From positions 1 through 32,682 of the forward strand of contig JAJKIL010000229.1 in the NCBI GenBank assembly GCA_021154515.1: 32,682 nt of DNA. The letters run 5' to 3'. The translations under genes and the position numbers were made by a program. The notes under the pieces are model-generated. The model made no database searches. It saw only the letters and a program-made list of their open reading frames with translations, and was not told the DNA's origin. This stretch comes from Niastella sp. Lineage in GTDB: Bacteria; Bacteroidota; Bacteroidia; Chitinophagales; Chitinophagaceae. This document shows positions 24,975-32,682 of this stretch, piece after piece (within the stretch, counting starts at the first letter, position 1; every line of letters starts with the position of its first letter).

Positions 24975-26852
24975 TTACCAACCATAATTTTGTACCAGTC
25001 GTTTATTTCCCAGCAGGTCCCAGTAGTCTAGCGGCCAAAAGTAATCGCGGGTTTTAAAAGTTTGCTGATACCGCAGGCGGGGGCGGTAATAATAGGCAGC
25101 CGCCTCCTGGTCTACATCCCAGCCCATGACCGGTTTATTCAATTCTTCAAACGACTTTTTCCAGCGCCGCAGGTCCCAAAAGCGGCTGCCTTCCAGCGCC
25201 AACTCTATCAGCCGTTCCTGCTGAATGATCTGCCGCAACCCATCTTTGCTTTGGTATTTAGCAGGTTGAAGGGAATAGTTCGTCCAGGATTCCTGTACCG
25301 TTTTTAAACCGGCCCGCAGTCGTACTTTATTTATATATTCAAACGCTTCCGTACCCGGGCCATTCACTTCATTCAATGCTTCGGCGTATAACAAATACAG
25401 GTCCGACAAACGCATTTCGGGCCAGGCATAATCTTCAATGGTCAGTTCCTGCGCGTCTTTGATCACATATTTCCAGTTCACCAGTTTTTTAGCAAAGTAG
25501 CCGGTAGCATTATAATCCCAGTTGCCTTTACGCGACTGCAACTGGCCATTCTTTGCCTGTACATTAAATGTTCCGTTTTGCATATACCACACCGCACCAT
25601 CAAAGGCGAGGTTGGCATAAAAGCGGGGTTCCCGGTTGAAATTAAGCACCGCGGTTTCGTAGCCATTAGTTATAAATTCGTTTTCAGCAGCTTTGCCTGT
25701 ACGCAATTTGTACCGGTTGCTGTAATCCCAGTTCTTATCTTCATTGATAGGCACCCCATTCTCCGTATAAAACAATTCAGCTATTTTAAGGGTGGGCGCC
25801 AGGCTGCCAAGACACATTTCATTGGTTATTTTAGTGGGATCAAGCCGTGGCATGGCAAAGCGTTGCAAGGTATACGTGCGATCGGTAGTGCCCGCGCTGC
25901 CTTTTGTATTGTTCCAGATAATTTCTGCATTCCATGCTTCGGTAACGCTGTTGCGTATGCTCATTTGCGTAACCATGGCGTCTGACAGGGAAAGCCCCAG
26001 CTTATCAAATTTGTACAGGTGCATCCCGGCGCTTTCACAGGCAGTAATGGCTTCTTTACAGGCAGCAGCGGCCCGTTCCCACTTTCCCGCATCATAAGCC
26101 GCGTTGAAGAATGCCGTTCCGTCGTAATTTTTAAACCCTGCATAATCGCCGTTGCCATTAAACAGCGGACTGGCCGCTGTAACCAAAACCTTCGCTTTTA
26201 TAGCCAGTGCAATAGGTTTGGTAATATGCCCCAGTTGGGTGGTACGATCTGAAATGGTAGCGGGCAGTCCGGCAGCTGCTTCATCAAGCAGGCCGGCAAT
26301 ATAATTTATTGCCGAATCAACCGTTTGCCGGGGTCTTTGCGCTTCATCGGAAGTGGCGGAAATGGGCAGATTTACATCGGTAACCGGTATAGGGCCATAC
26401 ATCCTTAAAAGACACCAGTGATAATATGCTTTTAAAAATTTCACTTCATGACCCCACCTGTCTTTCTCGGCATCCGTCATATCTACCACCTTATTAATAT
26501 TATCCAGGAAAATATTACAGTCCCGGAAAGCGCTGAACATATTGCTCCAGCCCGGCATATAGATCGTAGTGGCCGTTTGATACCCCATCGCGATCTTCCA
26601 GGGCGATTCGCTTAGGGCAAAAGGCGCCACCATCCAGAATTCATCGCCTGCACACAGGGCAGGGTTTGTTTGCATATCGCCACTGGCCGGCAGATAAGAG
26701 TAACAGGTGGCCAGGTATTTGGTGGCTTCCTGTTTTAACTTAAATGCATTGTCAATGGTAGCTACATTATCAGGCACCACATCGAGGTATTTTTTACAAC
26801 TGCCGGCAAAAAGAATACACAGCACCGGCAACCAGTTCTTTATGCATTGCAT
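24975..26852 (-). CDS. susD: SusD/RagB-family glycan-binding lipoprotein
   Basis: 625 residues from the ATG at 26852, giving a signal with lipobox FAGSC (Cys19); a frame of 12 more codons upstream lacks signal character. After KKYLDVVPDNVATIDNAF the SusD fold follows with its TPR-like helices (KFLKAYYHWCLLRMYGPIPV), the QTVDSAINYIAGLLDEAAAG segment, and the C-terminal RagB part (ALNEVNGPGTEAFEYINKVR, then IIQQERLIELALEGSRFWDL-RRW). SusD forms a lid on the SusC transporter and captures glycan fragments at the surface. It directly follows susC, 57 bases apart. The symbol names the family, not proven starch specificity. Confidence 0.94.
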   Translation of the reverse strand: MQCIKNWLPVLCILFAGSCKKYLDVVPDNVATIDNAFKLKQEATKYLATCYSYLPASGDMQTNPALCAGDEFWMVAPFALSESPWKIAMGYQTATTIYMPGWSNMFSAFRDCNIFLDNINKVVDMTDAEKDRWGHEVKFLKAYYHWCLLRMYGPIPVTDVNLPISATSDEAQRPRQTVDSAINYIAGLLDEAAAGLPATISDRTTQLGHITKPIALAIKAKVLVTAASPLFNGNGDYAGFKNYDGTAFFNAAYDAGKWERAAAACKEAITACESAGMHLYKFDKLGLSLSDAMVTQMSIRNSVTEAWNAEIIWNNTKGSAGTTDRTYTLQRFAMPRLDPTKITNEMCLGSLAPTLKIAELFYTENGVPINEDKNWDYSNRYKLRTGKAAENEFITNGYETAVLNFNREPRFYANLAFDGAVWYMQNGTFNVQAKNGQLQSRKGNWDYNATGYFAKKLVNWKYVIKDAQELTIEDYAWPEMRLSDLYLLYAEALNEVNGPGTEAFEYINKVRLRAGLKTVQESWTNYSLQPAKYQSKDGLRQIIQQERLIELALEGSRFWDLRRWKKSFEELNKPVMGWDVDQEAAAYYYRPRLRYQQTFKTRDYFWPLDYWDLLGNKRLVQNYGW

Positions 26853-26909
26853 AACAGCGGGACATTTATATGTTGAAACAGGTTCCATTGTGTTTGCTTT
26901 GTTGAATGA

Positions 26910-29900
26910 TTAAAATCCCAGGTTTACGCCCACATTGTATACCCGCTGTACCGGGTAGCCTAACCCGTTGCCACCCATTTCGGGGTCCCACATGTTGAAC
27001 CTGCTGATCACAAACAGGTTGAAGGCATTGGCATAAATGCGGGTATTGCTGAAATGCAGCTTGCTGAGCAGTGACTTTGGAAATGTATACCCAACTTCGG
27101 CTGTTTTCATCCGTAAGAAGTCACCTCTCCGCATCCACCAGGTGGAAGTCTGGATGTTGTTGGCTGCATAATAATTACTCAGGCGCGGCCAGAAGGCATA
27201 GGGATTGCGGTTATTCTCGCCCCAGTAATCATCGGCAATAGCGGCCAGCAGGCCATGCTGGCCACCCCCATCGAGTACGAAGGGCGCCATTTTAGAAGAT
27301 TCTATCATGAAAGAAGAGCGGGCCGATCCCTGGAAATAACAACTCACATCCCATTTTTTATACCCGAACGACAAACCAAAACCGTAAGTGATCTCCGGTG
27401 TGGTGGGTAAGCCAATGGGCACCATATCCGCATCGGTAATTTGTCCGTCATGGTTTACATCCCGGTATTTAATGTCGCCGCCCCGTACCCGGTACTTTCC
27501 ATTTTCCGCCAGGTTATCCTGGCCGAAGTTCTGGACAGGCGCATTATTCACTTCATAATCGTCAATAAATAACCGCTCGGCTATAAACCCATACGTTTGC
27601 GAAAGCGGTTGGCCTACACGCCGGCGGTATGCTTCCGGGTACGCAGGTTCTTCATTCACCAGCAATTTACTGGTAGCATACGTAAATGTACCGCGGGCCT
27701 GCAACCAGGTATGTTTTCCCAGGTTATAGGTATAATCAGCAGAAAGATCAACCCCTTTACCTTCCGCCTCACCTACATTGGCCTGGATGGGTGCGCTTAA
27801 TCCCATCATACTGGGAATAGTGCCTCGCGTCATTAAGATATTGGAACGTCGCTCACGATACACATCCACCAGTATATTCAGCGAATTCCAGAGTCCCAGT
27901 TCTATGCCTACATTTGTTTTGTAAGATCGCTCCCAGGTTATATCGTAATTTTCGTACCTGTTCACCGAGATGCCATTTGAAGTATTATTATACATTTCGC
28001 CAAAGCCGTATGACCGGTTGCCATTGTTCATATTTACATCCGACAAATAGAAGAACCGCTCCCAATCAGCGCCAATCTGGTCGTTGCCAACGAGCCCATA
28101 AGTTGCCCGCAATTTCAACTTGCTGATAAAGGACAGGGGTTCAAAGAATTTTTCGTTCGATACATTCCAGGCAAGGCCTACAGAAGGGAAAAAACCAAAC
28201 CGGTGATTTTGGGCAAACCGCTCGGAGCCGTTGTAACCGAAATTGAATTCAGCCATGTACCGGTTGTCATAGGCATACGTAAAGCGGCCGGAGACGCCAT
28301 GATTACGGTGTGGCAGCGATAATTGCAGGCTGCCGGCATTGGCGGCTAAATAGTTCCTGAACAAGGTGATCAACATGCCCGAAACATTATGCTTTTGGCC
28401 GATCTGCCGGTTATAGTTCACTGCTGCTTCCAGGTAACTGGTGGTATTTACTGTTTTGGGTCCTTCGCTGTAATTCAGGTATTCCGTACCGTTGGTATTC
28501 AGCGGGGTAAGCCTGGGGACTTTGGTTTGCAGATCGTAAGAAAGCTGGTAATAGAACGGAGTGTATTGCCGGGTCACATCGAAGTAAGAATATCGCTGGG
28601 TATACGCCATTAGCCGGGCAGCCAACCCCGGCGTAATGAATGCCAGATCCTGTTTCAATTCTAACTGCGCCTGTAAGGTGGAGCTGTTATATTGCTGATA
28701 CCCCGACATCATACTGGCGTAGGGATTATTGTATAAGTTGCTGCCGTTGCCCGGGAACGGATTAATGACATCTGAACGAAAGGCATTGCCAAATAAGGGA
28801 TGGGTTAACCCGGGCGCATAACCGGCCGGGTATACCGGTGCAAATTTCACCGGATTGGCCCATACCGCCTGCTTAAAAATAGTGTCACCGCCGCCAACAG
28901 GCCCCTTATAGTCATTAAACTGCCCGTATGTTCGAACAATGGCCTGGGTGGTGGGCGTAAAATTGAAAGTAACATTCGACCGGATGGAATAGCTCTTCAG
29001 CTTTATGTTGCTGTTGAAATTATTGATCTTGTCAACCTTCAACACCCCGTTATCGATATTGTAGGTACCGGCAATATAATATTGCGCTAATTTATTGCCG
29101 CCGCTTACGTTCATATCAAAACGCTGATTATTGGTATAATCTTTTATGAGTCGTTTTAACCAGTTGTTGCTGGGGTACAGATAGGGATCGTCGCCGGCGG
29201 CTGTATGATCGATCTTGCTTTGGGAATACGGTACATTTTCAAGCGCATTCCTTGTTGATACCGCTTCATTGGCCAGCTTCATGTAGGAAACGTTATCGGC
29301 GAACCTGTAGTTGCGGGTATTGCTGCTTAACGAATTTTCGGCGCGGATATTAAACCTCGTTCTTCCATCCGCACCTGACTTGGTGGTTACCAGCACTACG
29401 CCATTGGCGCCCCTGGCCCCATACAATGAAGAAGCCGTGGCATCTTTCAATATGGAGAATCCCGAAATATCATCAGGCTGCAGCCGCGCCAGGTCGGTAG
29501 ATGAAGATTCAATGCCATCAATGAGGATCAGCGGATCTACCTTACCGGTACCAAAGGTGGTAATGCCGCGGATAAAAAAACTCGCATTGTCTTTTCCGGG
29601 CTCGCCGCTTCGCTGATAAGAAATAACACCTGAAAGCCTGCCGGCCAGCATAGTCGTTAAATTACTGACAGGCCCTTTTAATTCTTTTGGATTAATAGTA
29701 GTAACGGCGCCTACCATGGTGGTCTTTTTTTGCGTACCATAGGCCACCACCGCAACTTCTTCCAGCGAATTGTTAGCGCTCTTAAGTTTTACATTAATGA
29801 CGCTTTCTCCTTTAATATCTATTTCTTCTTCTTTATACCCTACTGAAGTAATGATCAGGGTACCGTTTGCCGGCGCTTTCACCAGGTACCTGCCGTTCTG

Positions 29901-30380
29901 ATCTGAAGTGACTGCCCGGGTGGGGTCCGATTTCAGGCTAATAGTGGCGCCTTCCAGCGTGGCAGAATCGGTTCGAATGGTACCGCGCACTATTATTTCA
30001 TTCTTTATTTCCCGGCCGGTTGTATCAGGGATGGTGGTTTGCACCTGCGGCGGACTGCCTTTTTTGATGGCGTAGGTGTTCTCCCCTACCGGCTGCAGCC
30101 GCAGGTCATATTTTTTAAGTAGTGTCGATAACCTGTTGATGGTCCACCTGGTTATTGTGCCCGGTGAAGCGGTATCGACAAATTTATTGGCCAGGTCATC
30201 GGGATTGTACAACAATTTCCAATGCATTTCGCCCGATAAACGGTCGATAAACTTTGCCAGCTCTATCCGCTGTAAAGATCTGTTCTCCGTTTGTGCGGCA
30301 GCCTGGTAACAGCCAACCATTAACAACAGGTATAATACGAACACATTGCTCCATCGAATGATGGAAGGTTTTTGTGTCAT
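26910..30380 (-). CDS. susC: SusC/RagA TonB-linked outer-membrane transporter with STN domain
   Basis: 1,156 residues from the ATG at 30380 (a TTG lies two codons upstream). Order of domains: signal peptide ending near QAAAQ, STN domain about 33-105 (for signalling to FecR), carboxypeptidase regulatory-like domain about 128-205 (GTIRTDSATLEGATISLKSD), plug about 210-335 with the SusC signature around SILKDATASSLYGARGANGV, and a long barrel ending in NVGVNLGF. It imports glycan oligosaccharides with SusD. It is 22 bases after the FecR gene and so is directly coupled to it. The presence of an STN domain and the adjacent sigma/FecR pair show trans-envelope regulation, as seen in host-glycan PULs of gut Bacteroides. 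Confidence 0.95.
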   Translation of the reverse strand: MTQKPSIIRWSNVFVLYLLLMVGCYQAAAQTENRSLQRIELAKFIDRLSGEMHWKLLYNPDDLANKFVDTASPGTITRWTINRLSTLLKKYDLRLQPVGENTYAIKKGSPPQVQTTIPDTTGREIKNEIIVRGTIRTDSATLEGATISLKSDPTRAVTSDQNGRYLVKAPANGTLIITSVGYKEEEIDIKGESVINVKLKSANNSLEEVAVVAYGTQKKTTMVGAVTTINPKELKGPVSNLTTMLAGRLSGVISYQRSGEPGKDNASFFIRGITTFGTGKVDPLILIDGIESSSTDLARLQPDDISGFSILKDATASSLYGARGANGVVLVTTKSGADGRTRFNIRAENSLSSNTRNYRFADNVSYMKLANEAVSTRNALENVPYSQSKIDHTAAGDDPYLYPSNNWLKRLIKDYTNNQRFDMNVSGGNKLAQYYIAGTYNIDNGVLKVDKINNFNSNIKLKSYSIRSNVTFNFTPTTQAIVRTYGQFNDYKGPVGGGDTIFKQAVWANPVKFAPVYPAGYAPGLTHPLFGNAFRSDVINPFPGNGSNLYNNPYASMMSGYQQYNSSTLQAQLELKQDLAFITPGLAARLMAYTQRYSYFDVTRQYTPFYYQLSYDLQTKVPRLTPLNTNGTEYLNYSEGPKTVNTTSYLEAAVNYNRQIGQKHNVSGMLITLFRNYLAANAGSLQLSLPHRNHGVSGRFTYAYDNRYMAEFNFGYNGSERFAQNHRFGFFPSVGLAWNVSNEKFFEPLSFISKLKLRATYGLVGNDQIGADWERFFYLSDVNMNNGNRSYGFGEMYNNTSNGISVNRYENYDITWERSYKTNVGIELGLWNSLNILVDVYRERRSNILMTRGTIPSMMGLSAPIQANVGEAEGKGVDLSADYTYNLGKHTWLQARGTFTYATSKLLVNEEPAYPEAYRRRVGQPLSQTYGFIAERLFIDDYEVNNAPVQNFGQDNLAENGKYRVRGGDIKYRDVNHDGQITDADMVPIGLPTTPEITYGFGLSFGYKKWDVSCYFQGSARSSFMIESSKMAPFVLDGGGQHGLLAAIADDYWGENNRNPYAFWPRLSNYYAANNIQTSTWWMRRGDFLRMKTAEVGYTFPKSLLSKLHFSNTRIYANAFNLFVISRFNMWDPEMGGNGLGYPVQRVYNVGVNLGF

Positions 30381-30402
30381 AAGCAACGTTTTGGTTTTGG
30401 TC

Positions 30403-31272
30403 TTATTTTGAAATAATCAACGAATCTCCCTGTTGCAGTACTGTTAATCCCATTATTACCCGCAAAGCATTGAATAACCCACTGGAATCTTTTACCGCTA
30501 TATTGCCGGATAATTTCCGCTCCGCCACCGGCAGGTTGGCCGCCAGTTTTACCTTCAATTTGTAATACTTTTCTATCAGTGCTATTACTTCGGTCAGGCT
30601 GGTATGATCAAAGTGAAACTCTCCATCTTTCCAGGCGCTGTACAATTGTACGTTTACCTCTTTCCTGTATATGTGGTTGCCCTGCACGATCAATACCTGT
30701 CCGGGCACCAGCGATATCACTGCTTCTTTACCAATATGGGCTTTTATGCTGCCGGTATGTAATGCGGTTGAAAAAAATGAGGAATCGGCCTGTACATTAA
30801 ATGAGGTTCCCAATACCTCTATATCGCCTTTTGCGGTATGTACAATAAAGTTGTTATACCGGCCGCTTGTTGTTTTTACTTTATTGATCTTAAAAAAAGC
30901 TTCCCCGGTAAGCCAAACTTCCCGCTTACTATTCGACCAGCCAATTAAATTGGCCCTGATCTCCGAATACCGGTTCAATAAGATCTCAGAACTGTCAGGA
31001 AGCAAAATGGTGCGTTGAAAATCCCCGGTTTGAATGGCGGTTGGTGGTGCAGATCGTTTGCGGTTAAAGATCATCAACATACCAACCAGTAAAAAGCAGG
31101 CGGTTATAACCGACAGCCAGGCGCTTTTTTTCCGCCATTTCCCTGATGGCCTGGTTTGGGCAATATTGCTTAACAGGTCTTGTCTGCTTTTGTCTTTCAA
31201 TGCTTCATCCCTTTCGGGTTTATTAAACGCAAAAGGCAGTTCATCGTTAAAATGGTCATGCTCATTTTCCAT
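30403..31272 (-). CDS. FecR-family anti-sigma factor of the PUL
   Basis: 289 residues. The cytoplasmic part (1-50) is charged, a single membrane helix lies at about 51-69 (AWLSVITACFLLVGMLMIF), the FecR domain at about 85-205 (LLPDSSEILLNRYSEIRANL, EVWLTGEAFFKI, GDIEVLGTSFNVQADS) and the C-terminal DUF4974 at about 215-289. It should bind the sigma factor encoded upstream and receive the signal from the SusC STN domain. A 27-base near-perfect inverted repeat lies in the leader before its start. Its gene ends 22 bases before susC. Confidence 0.9.
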   Translation of the reverse strand: MENEHDHFNDELPFAFNKPERDEALKDKSRQDLLSNIAQTRPSGKWRKKSAWLSVITACFLLVGMLMIFNRKRSAPPTAIQTGDFQRTILLPDSSEILLNRYSEIRANLIGWSNSKREVWLTGEAFFKINKVKTTSGRYNNFIVHTAKGDIEVLGTSFNVQADSSFFSTALHTGSIKAHIGKEAVISLVPGQVLIVQGNHIYRKEVNVQLYSAWKDGEFHFDHTSLTEVIALIEKYYKLKVKLAANLPVAERKLSGNIAVKDSSGLFNALRVIMGLTVLQQGDSLIISK

Positions 31273-31283
31273 GGGTTGTAAGT

Positions 31284-31310
31284 ATTGTCTCTCTACTATA
31301 AAGACACAAT
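31284..31310. promoter_or_regulatory. 27-bp imperfect inverted repeat in the sigma-FecR gap
   Basis: ATTGTCTCT (31284-31292) and AGACACAAT (31302-31310) match over 8 of 9 positions with a 9-base spacer. The repeat starts 11 bases upstream of the FecR ATG. An operator or a leader hairpin are both possible; neither is certain. Confidence 0.3.
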
Positions 31311-31364
31311 AATTTTACTTCCAACTCAGTGTTGACCATTTTTTTTATGCAGGAGTAAGTTCAA

Positions 31365-31973
31365 TTATAAAACAAAGGGGAATAGCAGGATGATCCAGAA
31401 AAATTCAGGATGGTTCCTTAACGCCGTTTTGAACCGGTTCATGATGCGGTTGATATTATTTACCAGGGACTGGTAATTGATGTTAAGTATCCGGCTGATC
31501 TCTTTGTAAGACAGGCCCTCATAAAAGCGTAAATAAATAACCTCTTTCTGGCGGGCAGGCAGGGTGTTGATCATCTTCGTTAGCTGACGGGTATTAAAAG
31601 AGGCTGATTCCTTTTTTATTCTTATTTCTTCGGGAGAAAATTCAATATCGGGGGTATGAAAGCGGGTTGTTATTTTTAGTTCGTATAATTTCAGGGAGCG
31701 GAGTTTGTTCAATATAGCACAGCGCAAACAGCGCATCAGGTACGCTTTTACAAACTGTACTTCCGGAAGCGCGGCCCTTTTTTCCCATAATTTCAGGAAC
31801 AGCTCCTGTATAGCGTCATACGCGAGATCAGGGTCCTGTAACATCCGAAATGCATAGGCATGTAAGGAGTGAAAAAAAAGGTCATGTAACATCACAAATG
31901 CTTTTTCGTCTCCCTTTTTGAACGCGCTCCAGCATTCGGCAGTGTAAGTATTATCGCATCGGTCCTGTTGCAT
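31365..31973 (-). CDS. ECF sigma-70 factor of the PUL
   Basis: 202 residues. Sigma-2 is about 25-95 (AYDAIQELFLKLWEKRAALP) and sigma-4 about 128-182 with the HTH SYKEISRILNINYQSLVNNI. The C-terminal 13 residues (FFWIILLFPFVL) are strongly hydrophobic, like the hydrophobic stretch near the end of the other sigma factor in this window. It is expected to activate susC and the downstream genes when released by FecR. It lies 92 bases upstream of the FecR gene and 212 bases from the GH89 gene, which has its own terminator between. Confidence 0.9.
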   Translation of the reverse strand: MQQDRCDNTYTAECWSAFKKGDEKAFVMLHDLFFHSLHAYAFRMLQDPDLAYDAIQELFLKLWEKRAALPEVQFVKAYLMRCLRCAILNKLRSLKLYELKITTRFHTPDIEFSPEEIRIKKESASFNTRQLTKMINTLPARQKEVIYLRFYEGLSYKEISRILNINYQSLVNNINRIMNRFKTALRNHPEFFWIILLFPFVL

Positions 31974-32121
31974 GAATTACTAATTAAACGCTCATTTAAA
32001 ATGTATCACTGAAACAGGTTAATAATGGAATTTCTACAGGATCGAATATAATTTAAAAATTCATGATTTTTTAACGCAAACGGTTGTTCCATTTTATAAC
32101 ATGGCAGCTACTCCTGAAAAC

Positions 32122-32153
32122 AAAAAAGTCATCGGTGAGAACACCAACGACTT
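32122..32153 (-). terminator. rho-independent terminator after the GH89 gene
   Basis: On the minus strand AAGTCGTTGGTG-TTCT-CACCGATGACTT makes a 12-bp stem with two G-T pairs, followed by TTTT-G-TTTT. It begins 32 bases after the GH89 stop. The hairpin is only perfect on the minus strand (the plus strand would have two mismatches), which fixes its direction. Confidence 0.75.
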
Positions 32154-32185
32154 AACACTTAAGATCAAACTTGAAATATTTTATA

Positions 32186-32682
32186 TCAATACAATACTTT
32201 CCGGATTACTTTTTCCAGTGACGGATAAGGCTGAACCTCGCTTTTCACCTGCTCATTTTGTGTTACCCACTCCCGTTCCCAGGCAAAGAAATCAGGCGGA
32301 TTGGCTGATCTGCCTGCCAGGTTATTACGCAGGTAATCGAAATACAACTTCCACCGCTGCTGGTAAAACGTAGTCATCATTCCGCCCCATTCTTTATAAG
32401 CATATTCATGGAGGTAATCCTCCTGCCGGTTGTTCTCACCCCAATAGGAGATCAACATCATGGCATTGTGCAGGTTATTCTTTTTTTCTGCAGCCGTATT
32501 ACCTGCCTGCAAAGCCTGCTGCTGATAGGTGGTTAACCGGTAATACGAATGGCTGTTGAGCAGGTTATTCATGAGCGCATGCAGCGATAAAAATGCTTCG
32601 GCTGCCGCGTTGAAGGCAGCTGTATTTTCTTCCTTATAGGCTGTTACCAGGCTGGCAAATACGGTATCGGCCCGGTTTGACA
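32186..32682 (-). CDS. GH89 alpha-N-acetylglucosaminidase, C-terminal part
   Basis: Partial gene whose frame is open to the right edge of the window; 165 codons are visible and the stop is at 32186-32188. The visible part is the helical C-terminal domain of NAGLU-type enzymes: LHNAMMLISYWGENNRQEDY, LHEYAYKEWGGMMTTFYQQ and RWKLYFDYL. The catalytic glutamates lie outside the window, so activity is not checked. GH89 enzymes cut terminal alpha-linked N-acetylglucosamine. It sits immediately upstream of the PUL sigma factor on the same strand, but a terminator separates them, so it is a separate transcript. Confidence 0.85.
   Translation of the reverse strand, partial: SNRADTVFASLVTAYKEENTAAFNAAAEAFLSLHALMNNLLNSHSYYRLTTYQQQALQAGNTAAEKKNNLHNAMMLISYWGENNRQEDYLHEYAYKEWGGMMTTFYQQRWKLYFDYLRNNLAGRSANPPDFFAWEREWVTQNEQVKSEVQPYPSLEKVIRKVLY

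Overview
The window looks like a chromosomal segment of a Bacteroidota bacterium, most plausibly Chitinophagaceae (Niastella/Chitinophaga-like). The evidence is two ECF-sigma/FecR/TonB-receptor modules, a SusC/SusD polysaccharide utilisation locus (PUL), Bacteroidota-only families (DUF4249, DUF4998/DUF5013, DUF4959/DUF5000), a TTTG-N21-TATATTTG promoter-like pair and little Shine-Dalgarno signal. Family names come from reading the translations; no database search was possible.

Layout. (1) 1-4489, + strand: the 3' part of an RND periplasmic adaptor, its RND permease interrupted by one in-frame TGA, and a short-chain dehydrogenase. (2) 4634-10131, + strand: ECF sigma, FecR anti-sigma, STN-type TonB-dependent receptor and DUF4249 lipoprotein, an envelope-signalling uptake module of unknown ligand, closed by a strong terminator near 10274-10300. 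(3) 10301-12477: an accessory island with a small predicted DNA-binding protein, then an array of eight 14-bp palindromes spaced exactly 42 bp apart (10983-11309), a 9-bp tandem repeat, a promoter, a perfect palindrome and a structured leader ahead of a fibronectin-III protein. (4) 12480-14110: a cysteine-rich uncharacterised protein (-) and a polytopic membrane protein (+), divergently arranged. (5) 14131-18985, - strand: a likely operon of methyltransferase, DUF983, paralogous methyltransferase and SulP anion transporter; upstream lie a Crp/Fnr regulator and another methyltransferase.

(6) 19007-19667: a scar of broken genes. It holds the C-terminal tail of a regulator (-), the C-terminal tail of an outer-membrane barrel (+) and the N-terminal half of a lipoprotein (+). 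This is best explained by deletion through an older divergent regulator/uptake locus. (7) 19654-32682, - strand: a PUL running from right to left: GH89-like alpha-N-acetylglucosaminidase (partial, with its own terminator), ECF sigma, FecR, SusC, SusD, two surface lipoproteins and two GH29 alpha-L-fucosidases. Together these suggest sensing, capture and trimming of glycans carrying alpha-fucose and possibly alpha-GlcNAc.

The most unusual element is the 42-bp phased palindrome array with the adjacent helix-turn-helix-like protein. The strict spacing equals four turns of B-DNA and the AT-rich cores recur about every two turns, which suggests a cooperative protein-binding or DNA-bending platform. 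This remains inference.
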